From NCBI GenBank assembly GCA_934546745.1, contig CAKTDV010000004.1, forward strand, positions 1 through 64,000: 64,000 nt of DNA, in the 5' to 3' direction. Positions within the stretch are counted from its first letter, which is position 1. Each line of letters begins with the position of its first letter. Under the pieces are notes generated by a model that was not told the DNA's origin, did no database searches, and saw nothing but the letters and a program-made list of their open reading frames with translations. This document shows, one piece after another, positions 56,613 to 64,000 of the stretch. This stretch comes from an uncultured Desulfovibrio sp. Its GTDB lineage: Bacteria > Desulfobacterota > Desulfovibrionia > Desulfovibrionales > Desulfovibrionaceae. The translations under genes were made by a program, and so were the position numbers.

Positions 56613-57881
56613 ATGATCAATCTCACTCGTAACATACTGAAATCTGACAAATTATTCGATAGAATTGCTGACGAGCTGGATATTTCCCCATCATTATATA
56701 AGACCGCAGTCGATCACTATACCGCTATCGGCAATTGGCTTGATGAAATAAACCTAACGGATGTATTTGAAGGCTCAGAGGATCCCATCCCTGAGGAAAA
56801 AATAAAGGCTGATATTTTTCCTCAAGGCTCTTTTGCCTTAGGAACTGTTGTTAAGCCTTGGAGGAACGGGGAGGAACAAGAGTATGACATAGATCTCGTT
56901 TTTCAGCTTGATCTTAAAGTTGGAACTAAGCAAGCCTATGCATTAAAAAAAGCCGTGGGGCAAAGACTCAAAAACCACGGCAGTTATTCCCAAATGCTAA
57001 AAGAGGAAGGTAAGCGTTGCTGGACCATTGCTTATGCCGAGCATAATAATATTCAATTTCATCTTGATATCTTACCTGCATTAAATGGACAAGGTATCTC
57101 GCGACCACCGTATCAAAACAGTGAAATCAGCATCAGTGATAAAATTAATTCTAACCTCTATCAATGGCTACCAAGCAACCCAAGGGGCTACGCTGAATGG
57201 TTTAAAGGAATAAATATTATTGCTTTTAAGAGAATTGAAGAATTTGAACGCAAAAGGGTAGCAGGCATGGAAGCCATATCGGCCATAGTCCATGATGTAC
57301 CTGATTATTTTGTCCGAACCCCTCTTCAAAGAGCTATTCAAATCCTTAAACGACATAGAGATGTACGTTTTAATTGTCTTCCTAATGAAAAAGAAAAACC
57401 CATCTCGATGATTATAACAACTCTAGCTGCACTTTCTTATGACAATGAAGAAAGTATCTCTTTTACTCTTGAGAATATTATCAACAAACTACTCTCGTAT
57501 AAAAATCTCTTGATTAATGGGTATACGCCTACAAAAATGCACAAACTGATAGAGTTAACTGCTGACAGGAAATGGATCATTCGTAATCCTGTTTGTCTCG
57601 AAGAAAATTTTGCCGACAAGTGGCATCTGGATGAACATAAGAGGGCTAAGGCCTTTTTCCAGTGGCTTGATTGGCTTGAGCAAGATATGGTCGCGCTTGT
57701 TGAACAAATGGAGCAGGCTCATCAAAAGACACTGCTGGAAGAAATATTCGGTTCGAGAGTGGCTGCCGCAGTTGCTCCACTGACTGCGAGCACGGGAGCC
57801 TCGAGTCTTTTGATTAGCAATGTGCATACTGGGGATATTGTTATTGATTCACCTGCACAACCGTGGAGATGTGAGGCATAA
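56613..57881 (+). CDS. CBASS CD-NTase (cGAS/DncV-like nucleotidyltransferase)
   Basis: Makes a cyclic oligonucleotide signal when phage infection is sensed. The 422-residue protein has the polymerase-beta fold motif PQGSFALGT (residues about 70-78), the metal pair EYDIDLVF (about 90-97) and a third Asp in FHLDILPAL (about 150), followed by an OAS-type helical domain. The product nucleotide cannot be told. It stands 5 nt before an E2-like gene, so they form one unit. The gene is much more AT-rich than the host chromosome. Confidence 0.9.
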   Translation: MINLTRNILKSDKLFDRIADELDISPSLYKTAVDHYTAIGNWLDEINLTDVFEGSEDPIPEEKIKADIFPQGSFALGTVVKPWRNGEEQEYDIDLVFQLDLKVGTKQAYALKKAVGQRLKNHGSYSQMLKEEGKRCWTIAYAEHNNIQFHLDILPALNGQGISRPPYQNSEISISDKINSNLYQWLPSNPRGYAEWFKGINIIAFKRIEEFERKRVAGMEAISAIVHDVPDYFVRTPLQRAIQILKRHRDVRFNCLPNEKEKPISMIITTLAALSYDNEESISFTLENIINKLLSYKNLLINGYTPTKMHKLIELTADRKWIIRNPVCLEENFADKWHLDEHKRAKAFFQWLDWLEQDMVALVEQMEQAHQKTLLEEIFGSRVAAAVAPLTASTGASSLLISNVHTGDIVIDSPAQPWRCEA

Positions 57882-57886
57882 ATTCA

Positions 57887-58606
57887 ATGGCTTTTGGCCT
57901 AAGCAGGTTAGCGGATCACTTTCCCTTTCTAAGAGTAGAAATAAAGAGCAAAGACTCTTTTGAGGTCATTGGTGATGTTCATGTAAATGCTCGCTTGGGA
58001 GAATTTATTGTTGATGAATGGTTTTCAATAAAAATTACTGCGGTAAATTTTCCTGAACTTCCTCCAGTATGCATCGAGACATCGGGAAAAGTTACAAACT
58101 ACCATGTCAATCCCCAAAAAGACTTATGTCTTGGGAGCCCACGAGTGCTTCATGAAGAAATAACAGCACACCCCGATATTGTATTCTATATTAACAAATT
58201 TATCATACCATTCTTTTTTTCATTCAGATATCATCAAAAATATGGAGTATCCCCTTTTGGCGAACTCGAACACGGCGGCAATGGCCTTTTCCCTAGTTAT
58301 AGAGAAATATTTAAGACTAGCGACCTAGCCATATGTACTCTTCTAACATATGGAACTAAATTTTTATATAGAGGCCATCACCCTTGCCCTTGCGGTAGTG
58401 GGCTGAGATTGAGAAAATGCCATGGCCCAAAACTAAGGGCTTTGTTTGAAGGTTATCATCCAGCCCTTTTGCTGACAGATTTAGAGAATTGTACACGCTC
58501 ACTGAAGATACACAACAAGGGATATCAAAAGACCCTTTTTAAAGAAAGATATGCCAAGGCAATAAAAATTTTAAAAACTCTCGTTACAAAGCGTAACAAG
58601 GAGTAA
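57887..58606 (+). CDS. E2-like conjugation protein with SEC-C zinc motif
   Basis: A 239-residue protein. The first half is a prokaryotic E2 (UBC-like) domain: NFPELPPVCIETSGKV, then the HVN...C motif NYHVNPQKDLCLGSP with Cys81 as likely catalytic residue. The second half has a SEC-C zinc motif, HPCPCGSGLRLRKCHG, near residue 167. In type II-short CBASS an E2-only protein attaches the CD-NTase to a target to prime it. No E1 or JAB gene is nearby, which fits the short type. Its 3' end overlaps the convergent phospholipase gene by 23 nt. Confidence 0.83.
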   Translation: MAFGLSRLADHFPFLRVEIKSKDSFEVIGDVHVNARLGEFIVDEWFSIKITAVNFPELPPVCIETSGKVTNYHVNPQKDLCLGSPRVLHEEITAHPDIVFYINKFIIPFFFSFRYHQKYGVSPFGELEHGGNGLFPSYREIFKTSDLAICTLLTYGTKFLYRGHHPCPCGSGLRLRKCHGPKLRALFEGYHPALLLTDLENCTRSLKIHNKGYQKTLFKERYAKAIKILKTLVTKRNKE

Positions 58607-59531
58607 AAGGAGTAGCTTTTTCGTCCAGAAAGATATTTTGTATCTTTTCTATATACTGCCGTGCATTTTTTTGGCCTATGCCTGCTAATTTTTTACTCTG
58701 CCTTATGTCATCAAGGGCAACGTCACCTTTCGAAAGGACAGAGCTAATCCGCAAAATTTTGTCATTACTCCTATCATCAAGCAGAAGCTTTGCCATTCCC
58801 AATGAGCATGAGCTTTGAGAGTTAAAAGCCAAGTCTATCAACCCCAAGCCCCAATGAAAAATGCCTGATTTTTTGCCAGCTAGCTTGCTGTATTCAGGGG
58901 TTTCCTCTGAACACCCCAAGCTTAGAACTCGAATCTCTTCCTTAGGCCACTCTAGCAGGGATAACCCTTCGACAACTCCAACCAATGTAGGGTTGTTCGC
59001 AAACATACCTCCATCAACGAGAAATCTACCCTCTACGGTTTTATGGGGCGAAAAAAAATAAGGTGCTGCTGCAGTTGAAAGAGCAACATCTTCTGCTTTC
59101 ATGATATAGTCCATTTGGAGACGAGGATGGTGTGATGTTTTGAACATACAAACTGTATTATTTACAATATCAAATGAAGGGATAACCAAGCGAATTTTGC
59201 TTTGCCCTAGCAGTTTTCCTTTGAATTTTTCTGTCAAAAGTGTCCGTAGAGCCGTAGAGTCATACACAGGTGCACGAATACCACGTAGCGATTTGAGAAA
59301 AAACTGCTTTTTAAATATTTTATCTCCATTATCAAGATATAGTGATAATATTTCTCTTGCAGTAAAGCCAAGCCCAAGCCCGAGGGCAATGATACCTCCA
59401 GTAGACGTTCCGACTATCAAATCAAAGTAATCAATAATTTTTTTGTTTGTTCTTTCTTCAATATTTGCGAGAAGAGAAGCAGGAGCAATGCCCTTGATTC
59501 CCCCTCCATCTATAGAAAGTATTTTATACAT
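58584..59531 (-). CDS. patatin-like phospholipase (CBASS effector, CapV-like)
   Basis: A 315-residue phospholipase. Oxyanion motif GGGIKGI (residues 9-15), nucleophile Ser43 in GTSTGG, and Asp173 in LVDGGMF form the Ser-Asp dyad of patatins. In CBASS such CapV proteins are switched on by cyclic nucleotides and destroy the cell membrane. It is convergent with, not co-directional to, the CD-NTase/E2 pair, which is unusual. No second effector is visible, so it is the probable one. Confidence 0.87.
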   Translation of the reverse strand: MYKILSIDGGGIKGIAPASLLANIEERTNKKIIDYFDLIVGTSTGGIIALGLGLGFTAREILSLYLDNGDKIFKKQFFLKSLRGIRAPVYDSTALRTLLTEKFKGKLLGQSKIRLVIPSFDIVNNTVCMFKTSHHPRLQMDYIMKAEDVALSTAAAPYFFSPHKTVEGRFLVDGGMFANNPTLVGVVEGLSLLEWPKEEIRVLSLGCSEETPEYSKLAGKKSGIFHWGLGLIDLAFNSQSSCSLGMAKLLLDDRSNDKILRISSVLSKGDVALDDIRQSKKLAGIGQKNARQYIEKIQNIFLDEKATPFTPCYAL

Positions 59532-59661
59532 ATTAACTCCATAAAATAAAAATGGTTAATAAACAATGAGGAATGAAAAAAATCATTTCATAACTAGTGA
59601 TCGAGATGGAATTTGCCCATAGTTCTTGTGAACATCGCGCAGCATCCCCTGCTTCTACAAA

Positions 59662-59766
59662 TTACAATGCCTCGTTATCAGCGATATTCCTAATATTACA
59701 CAGAATACCTATCTGTGGATCAGTGTAAATATAATCAGTATCAACGTAGGTGTAATTATTTGACAT
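59662..59766 (-). pseudogene. truncated Fic toxin
   Basis: ATG 59766 starts NNYTYVDTDYIYTDPQIGIL, then NIRNIADNEAL and a stop at 59662. This matches the N-terminus of VbhT/Fic-type AMP-transferases (Y-TDP-G-L-N). The same frame beyond the stop continues for about 25 Fic-like residues (SQELWANSISITSYE) and then is lost; the HxFx(D/E)GNGR catalytic motif is missing. The start overlaps the antitoxin stop by 11 nt, as in real toxin-antitoxin pairs. Confidence 0.65.
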
Positions 59767-59983
59767 ACGCTTTATCCACTGCCGCCCGTATAAACGCATC
59801 AAAACTGATTTTACCGAGCGTATAGTCGCGGATGATCTCAATACCCCGCTTGGTTGGCTCATAGCCCTCGAACATATTTGAGCCGATGGCCGCCGCCGCA
59901 CTTTCCCACGCTTCCAGTGAGGGAAAGGGGACGCCCATAATAGTCAGGGCTTCTCGGTCTATGGATATGGGAGTATAAGACAT
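59756..59983 (-). CDS. VbhA-like antitoxin
   Basis: A 75-residue protein resembling the VbhA antitoxin that blocks Fic toxins by filling their ATP site: YTPISIDREALTIMGVPFPS at the N-terminus and GYEPTKRGIEIIRDYTLGKI at the C-terminal inhibitory helix. AAGGAG lies 8 nt before ATG 59983. Its toxin is truncated downstream, so it is now an orphan. Confidence 0.68.
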   Translation of the reverse strand: MSYTPISIDREALTIMGVPFPSLEAWESAAAAIGSNMFEGYEPTKRGIEIIRDYTLGKISFDAFIRAAVDKAYVK

Positions 59984-60156
59984 TTTTGCAGCTCCTTGGC
60001 GCTTGTACCCCATCATAGCAGGAGGAATTTAAGGCGGCAAGGGAGGGCAACGCTGCTGAATATCGTTATGCGGTAAGTATTCGAGGACTGTTCCCGGCCC
60101 GAGACCAGAGGAGTTTCCACTATCCATAGGTTACCGAGATTTTCGAACCGCTGAAT

Positions 60157-60390
60157 GTTAGAAAACTGGTTAGAAAACAGGAGGTGGAACGGCCAAGGCA
60201 GGGCGTGAACCTTGTTTTCCCATTTGCCTCTTCAGCTCGGCCACGCTTTTGGCAAGCCCTCCCTTTTTCCCCTGACAACCCATCAATCCCATTCAATCCG
60301 CTTCAATCAAAGGCAAACCCCATCTCACAAAAATCGTCTCTGGTTAGAAATAGGTTAGAAAAATGAAAAGGCACTTACGGTTAGAAAACT
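60157..60390 (+). repeat. integrase arm-type sites, right
   Basis: GTTAGAAA units at 60157, 60169, 60343, 60354 and 60380. The 23-mer at 60342-60364 is identical to 35593-35615. This cluster occupies the gene-free stretch 59984-60409 next to the right attachment site; no gene was seen there. Confidence 0.65.
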
Positions 60391-60400
60391 GTAAGTGCCT
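60369..60400 (-). terminator. element-encoded terminator of the rebuilt tRNA-fMet
   Basis: AGGCACTTAC / GTAAGTGCCT, 12-nt loop, followed on the minus strand by TTTTCATTTTT. It stands directly after the tRNA 3' end and replaces the host's own hairpin now at 35383-35412, with which it shares the CTTAC/GTAAG core. Confidence 0.65.
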
Positions 60401-60408
60401 GATTTTTT

Positions 60409-60486
<78 letters not shown>

Positions 60487-60578
60487 ACATCATGAATGTT
60501 CATCTCGTGAACAAAAATCTTCTATACGGATTGACCGGCACTGTCAACAAAAATTTTCAAAAATTTTTTTATCACAGG

Positions 60579-61973
60579 CTACTTTTTCCTATTTTTCAAC
60601 AAATACAAAGAGATACAGCGAGACAAGAGCGCCGTGCCCAACGGCAGCACCGACTCGTCGAAGGTAAACGCCGCCGTATGATGTCCGGCAGGCCGGTCCG
60701 CGCCCAGCTGCATGTAGACGGCTTCGCCGCCCCGCTCCTGCACATGGTTCATGAACCAGCCGCAATCCTCGGAAGCCCCGAACGCCGCCTCAGGCACGAT
60801 TTCCTCAAATGCGTTCATGGATCGGGCGGCTTCCTCCACCAGGGCCGCCAGCCCAGGCGACGACGCGGCTCCGGGGCAGTGGCTCTGCACCGAAATATCC
60901 ACAGTACACTGATGCATGAGGGCCGCCCCCTCCGCGATGCGGCGTACGGCGTCCATCATATAGGCGTCGATATGCGACGTGCCCCCGCGCGTTTCACCGC
61001 GCAGCCAGGCCTGGGCCGGAATGATGTTGGGGGTCTCATGGGCGTGCAGTTCGCCCACGTTGATACGTGAGACGCCGTCGCCGTGGCGGGGAATGGCCTG
61101 CATCTGGCATACGGCGGTACAGGCCGCCAGCAGGGCATTGCGCCCCTGATGCGGCGCGGCCCCCGCATGGGCGCTCACGCCGTCAAAGGCCATACGGAAA
61201 TTCGTGGTCGCCAGAAATCCCCGTGTGCCGCAAATCAGACTTCCGCTGCCCCCCGCCCGCATACCTATATGCAGGGCGAACAGAGCGTCCACATCCCGGA
61301 CGGCTCCGGCGGCGACCATGCCCGGCGCGCCCTCGCCTTCCTCCTCGGCGGGCTGGAAAATCAGGCGAACGCGCCCGTGCAGGCTGTCGCCGCAGGTGTC
61401 CCGCAAATGCGCCAGAACGCGCGCCACGCCAAGGCCGATGGCCATATGGCCGTCATGCCCGCAGGCGTGCATCCGTCCGTCATGACAGCTGGCAAAGCCC
61501 TCGGCTGCGGGCTGATGCCGCGCTTCGGCGCATTCGCTCAATCCCGCGTTGGCATCCATATCAACACGCAAGGCGACCAGCGGCCCGCCGTCGCCAAGGC
61601 CTATTTCTCCCCACAGGCCCGTCAGACCGCCCGCCATACGCGCCACCAGCTCGGGAGGAGCGCCCTCGGCCACGGCCCTGCGCCGCTCCGCCGCGTCCCG
61701 CCCGGCATGAAAGGATCGTGGGCAGGCCGAGGCATCGCAGGCATCCGCGCCCATGCGCAGCTCAAACCCGCGGGACAGCAGTTCCCGCGCGGCCAGGGCG
61801 GCGGTCCGGTATTCCGTCCAAGCCGTTTCGGGATACCGGTGCAGATCCCGCCGCACCGCGACGATCCGCTCCGCCGATGCCGCGCATACCGCGTCAATAC
61901 GGGAGAAACACCGCCGGACACGCTCCTTCAGCGCCGCCGAAACAGCATCCGTGGTTTCCTGTGTTCTGTTCAT
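60579..61973 (-). CDS. M20-family amidohydrolase
   Basis: A 464-residue metallo-amidohydrolase/peptidase of the AbgB/HipO kind. Metal and catalytic motifs: ALRVDMDANAG, MHACGHDGHMAIGLG, FQPAEEEGEGAPGM and the dimerization domain with FDGVSAHAGAAPHQGRNAL; GHHTAAF near the end. It may hydrolyse aminoacyl or aminobenzoyl amides. ATG 61973 is preferred over an upstream frame that overlaps the divergent gene. Its start faces the CNNM gene across 115 nt. Confidence 0.88.
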   Translation of the reverse strand: MNRTQETTDAVSAALKERVRRCFSRIDAVCAASAERIVAVRRDLHRYPETAWTEYRTAALAARELLSRGFELRMGADACDASACPRSFHAGRDAAERRRAVAEGAPPELVARMAGGLTGLWGEIGLGDGGPLVALRVDMDANAGLSECAEARHQPAAEGFASCHDGRMHACGHDGHMAIGLGVARVLAHLRDTCGDSLHGRVRLIFQPAEEEGEGAPGMVAAGAVRDVDALFALHIGMRAGGSGSLICGTRGFLATTNFRMAFDGVSAHAGAAPHQGRNALLAACTAVCQMQAIPRHGDGVSRINVGELHAHETPNIIPAQAWLRGETRGGTSHIDAYMMDAVRRIAEGAALMHQCTVDISVQSHCPGAASSPGLAALVEEAARSMNAFEEIVPEAAFGASEDCGWFMNHVQERGGEAVYMQLGADRPAGHHTAAFTFDESVLPLGTALLSRCISLYLLKNRKK

Positions 61974-62088
61974 GCGTTCGTCGCTCCGATTGCCAAGGGC
62001 ATGGCTGCAGGATATAGTTTTTTCATAAGGCCGCGCAAGCCCTGTCCCCGGCCTCGTCCCACAGCACTTTTTCTTTAAGGATAGCCAC

Positions 62089-63141
62089 ATGTTGACTCTG
62101 GCTCTGGCCATCGGTATCGCCGTAGTGATCTCCTTTTCCTGTTCCCTGACGGAAGCGGCCCTGTACGCCGTGCCCTGGTCCGCCATCGAACGCGCCCGTC
62201 AGGGCGGACGGCGCGCGGGCAAAGTCCTCTACACGCTCCGCTCCAACATTGACAAACCCATCGCCGCCATCCTGACCATGAACACCGTGGCCAATACCGC
62301 CGGGTCCGCCGTGGCGGGCGCGGCCTTCATGGCTGTTTTCGGCGGCGAACACATGGGCGTCTTTGCCGCGGCCTTCACCTGCATCATTCTCATGATGGGC
62401 GAAATCGTCCCAAAGACGCTTGGCGTCGCCTACGCCACGCCCGTCATGCTGGCCATCGCCATCCCCCTGCAATGGGCCATGCGCCTGCTTTCCCCCCTGA
62501 TCTGGCTGCTGGGTCTGCTGACGCGCGCCGTCACGCCGCAGACCAAGGGACCGCAGATTTCCGAGGATGATATCTGCGCCATTACCAGCCTGTCCCGCGA
62601 AGCGGGCCGCATCCAGGACTATGAGGAACGTTTCGTCCGCAATGTGCTTACGCTGGACCAGAAGCGTGTCTACGACATCATGACCCCGCGTACAGTGGTC
62701 TTTTCCCTTCCGGGCAGTCTGACGGTGGACGAGGCCTATGCGGAACCGCAAATCTGGCACTTCAGCCGTATTCCCGTCTTTGGCGACGACAACGAGGATT
62801 TGGTGGGACTTGTGGAACGGCGCACGCTGGCCCGCTGCTCCCGCGAGGGCGACAGCGGCAAAACCCGCCTTGCGGACATCATGCGCCCCCTGCATTTTGT
62901 CCAGGAAACGCAGACGCTGGACAGGCTGCTGCGGGAATTTCTCCACTCCCGTGTGCATCTCTTCGCCGTGCTTGACGAATACGGCGGCCTTGCGGGCGTC
63001 GTGACCCTGGAAGACGTCATGGAAGAGATTCTCGGACGGGAAATCGTCGATGAGAGCGACAGCGTCGCCGATCTGCAAACCCTTGCCCGGCAGCGCCGCG
63101 AAACCATCGCCAACGGCGGAAAATCCGATCCGCCTCTTTAG
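62089..63141 (+). CDS. CNNM/hemolysin-C family membrane protein with CBS domains
   Basis: A 350-residue protein with an N-terminal CNNM (DUF21) membrane domain of about three to four helices (residues 1-150; SCSLTEAALYAVPWS, MMGEIVPKTLGVAYA), then a CBS pair (about 195-320; VYDIMTPRTVVFSL, LDEYGGLAGVVTLEDVMEEILG). Such proteins move or sense Mg or Co; it lacks the C-terminal CorC domain. The 244-nt gap after it holds no gene. Confidence 0.9.
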   Translation: MLTLALAIGIAVVISFSCSLTEAALYAVPWSAIERARQGGRRAGKVLYTLRSNIDKPIAAILTMNTVANTAGSAVAGAAFMAVFGGEHMGVFAAAFTCIILMMGEIVPKTLGVAYATPVMLAIAIPLQWAMRLLSPLIWLLGLLTRAVTPQTKGPQISEDDICAITSLSREAGRIQDYEERFVRNVLTLDQKRVYDIMTPRTVVFSLPGSLTVDEAYAEPQIWHFSRIPVFGDDNEDLVGLVERRTLARCSREGDSGKTRLADIMRPLHFVQETQTLDRLLREFLHSRVHLFAVLDEYGGLAGVVTLEDVMEEILGREIVDESDSVADLQTLARQRRETIANGGKSDPPL

Positions 63142-63385
63142 GCGGCATCGCCTCCACGCGCGCCCTGCCCCAAAAACCTCTGTCAGTGCTTCCGGGCACA
63201 AAAGCGTCGCGGGGATCAAAAAAATCAGGAATTATTCCTGCTTGATTGCACCCCCACGCCTGTGCTAAATCTTCCGGAAAGATCCTGACAGCGCCAGCCC
63301 GTATCCCCTGTGATCCGGGCGGACCGGTGAAAACGCAATGGCAAAAACGCAATGCGGTTCCACCCAAGCTCAACGAGAAATGATC

Positions 63386-63796
63386 ATGGCACGCAAGAAC
63401 ACCTGTACCTACCTGATCGCAGGCCTGCTCTTTCTGGGCGGCGTCGGCTATCTTGCCTATTCCGGGCTGTCGGAAGGCAGCGTCTATTTCCTCAACGTCG
63501 CCGAAGCGCACGCGGCGACACCAGACAAACTGCGCGCCGCGCGCCTCTTCGGTACCGTTGCCGCGCAGGGCATCAGCAAAGCGGAAAACGGACCCGGCGT
63601 CGACTTTCTTCTCGCGGACAAGGACAACCCCGCGCTGACCATGAACGTCAGCTATCGCGGCGCGGTGCCCGACACCTTCAAGGTGGGCGCGGAAGTCATT
63701 GTCGAAGGCGGCATGGCCGGGCAGCGGTTCGCGGCCAAAACGCTGATGACCAAGTGTCCTTCCAAATACCAGAAAGAAAACCGCAAGGAAGGCTAG
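63386..63796 (+). CDS. ccmE: cytochrome c maturation haem chaperone CcmE, CxxxY variant
   Basis: CcmE holds haem covalently and hands it to apocytochrome c. The 136-residue protein has an N-terminal membrane anchor (about residues 9-27), an OB-fold domain and the haem site KCPSKY with Cys124 and Tyr128. Most CcmE use HxxxY; the CxxxY form is known from Desulfovibrio and some archaea. ATG 63386 is chosen over 63380 for spacing. ccmF follows after 131 nt. Confidence 0.93.
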   Translation: MARKNTCTYLIAGLLFLGGVGYLAYSGLSEGSVYFLNVAEAHAATPDKLRAARLFGTVAAQGISKAENGPGVDFLLADKDNPALTMNVSYRGAVPDTFKVGAEVIVEGGMAGQRFAAKTLMTKCPSKYQKENRKEG

Positions 63797-63827
63797 AGCG
63801 GTTTCATAGTGAAAATGTGACCGCTCT
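63795..63827. repeat. dispersed intergenic inverted repeat (copy 2)
   Basis: AGAGCGGT (63795) and ACCGCTCT (63820) around TTCATAGTGAAAATGTG. Close relative of 16019-16050. Begins inside the ccmE stop codon and may work as a transcription-attenuating hairpin before ccmF. Confidence 0.65.
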
Positions 63828-63927
63828 GGCGGACGCGGGAACGGATGCCCGCGCGCCGCCCGCCCTTCCCCGCACACACAAGACGCGCGCGCCCGCTTTC
63901 CGCGCGCATGCTGGAGCCGTTGCCTCA

Positions 63928-64000
63928 TGTACTTTTTCGCCTACGCCCTCCAATTGCTGCTGCTGCTCTGCGCTCTCGCGGGCGGCGGTCTGGCCATTTT
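63928..64000 (+). CDS. ccmF: cytochrome c haem lyase subunit CcmF, 5' end only
   Basis: ATG 63928 opens MYFFAYALQLLLLLCALAGG, a first transmembrane helix, and runs off the window. Position after ccmE and this start fit CcmF, the large membrane subunit of the haem ligation complex. Only 24 residues are visible. Confidence 0.7.

Overview
The window is a GC-rich deltaproteobacterial chromosome segment, most likely from Desulfovibrionaceae. The best pointer is CcmE with a CxxxY haem-binding motif (63.4 kb) instead of the usual HxxxY, a variant known from Desulfovibrio. A fused AccA-AccD carboxyltransferase and a sigma-54 type promoter before fliJ fit that assignment.

Region 1 (0.4-8.5 kb) is a type I restriction cassette in the order hsdR-hsdS-prrC-hsdM, followed by an Mrr-like endonuclease. 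hsdR carries an in-frame TAA between its nuclease and helicase parts. The PrrC-type anticodon nuclease gene carries a 1-nt frameshift in a T tract. hsdS and hsdM are open, so the locus looks like a methyltransferase whose two toxic nucleases have both been disabled.

Region 2 (8.5-14 kb) holds small accessory genes: a Cys-rich small protein, a DUF1848 protein, a sugar O-acetyltransferase, and a leftward cluster (truncated Tat-exported DUF362 gene, flavodoxin-type reductase, exported esterase) divergent from an AraC-type regulator.

Region 3 (14-35.2 kb) is core chromosome: AEC permease, SPOR protein, thiD, fliJ and a MotE-like gene, truA, tamA-tamB, ssb, an acetyl-CoA carboxylase operon (accC, accA-accD fusion, biotin carrier), purine nucleoside phosphorylase and typA.

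Region 4 (35.42-60.46 kb) is a 25-kb integrative mobilizable element inserted in the 3' part of the initiator tRNA-fMet gene. It is bounded by 49-bp direct repeats, with a repeated 23-bp arm-type motif near both ends. Its backbone is a tyrosine integrase, an excisionase-like HTH, a TOPRIM/DUF927 replication protein, an iteron-like cluster, a MOBV (Mob/Pre) relaxase, an oriT-like triple hairpin, a mobilization accessory protein and a serine recombinase. Its cargo is mainly antiviral: a Schlafen/AlbA_2-like ATP-binding regulator with a membrane protein; a SNF2/DUF3883 helicase, DUF1156 methylase and DUF499 ATPase operon; and a short type II CBASS (CD-NTase, E2-like protein fused to a SEC-C zinc motif, convergent patatin phospholipase). 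It also carries a decayed IS3-family insertion, a tiny zinc-ribbon gene and a VbhA-like antitoxin with a truncated Fic toxin.

The observation I rate highest lies between the serine recombinase and the helicase operon. A perfect 16-bp inverted repeat (44846-44861 and 44953-44968) brackets a 91-bp AT-rich segment whose best promoter-like sequence points away from the operon. This has the layout of an invertible promoter that would switch the whole SNF2-DUF1156-DUF499 defence operon on and off.

Region 5 (60.49-64 kb) returns to chromosome: an M20 amidohydrolase, a CNNM/CBS membrane protein, ccmE and the start of ccmF. Several chromosomal gaps carry copies of a short inverted repeat (AGAGCGGT...ACCGCTCT).
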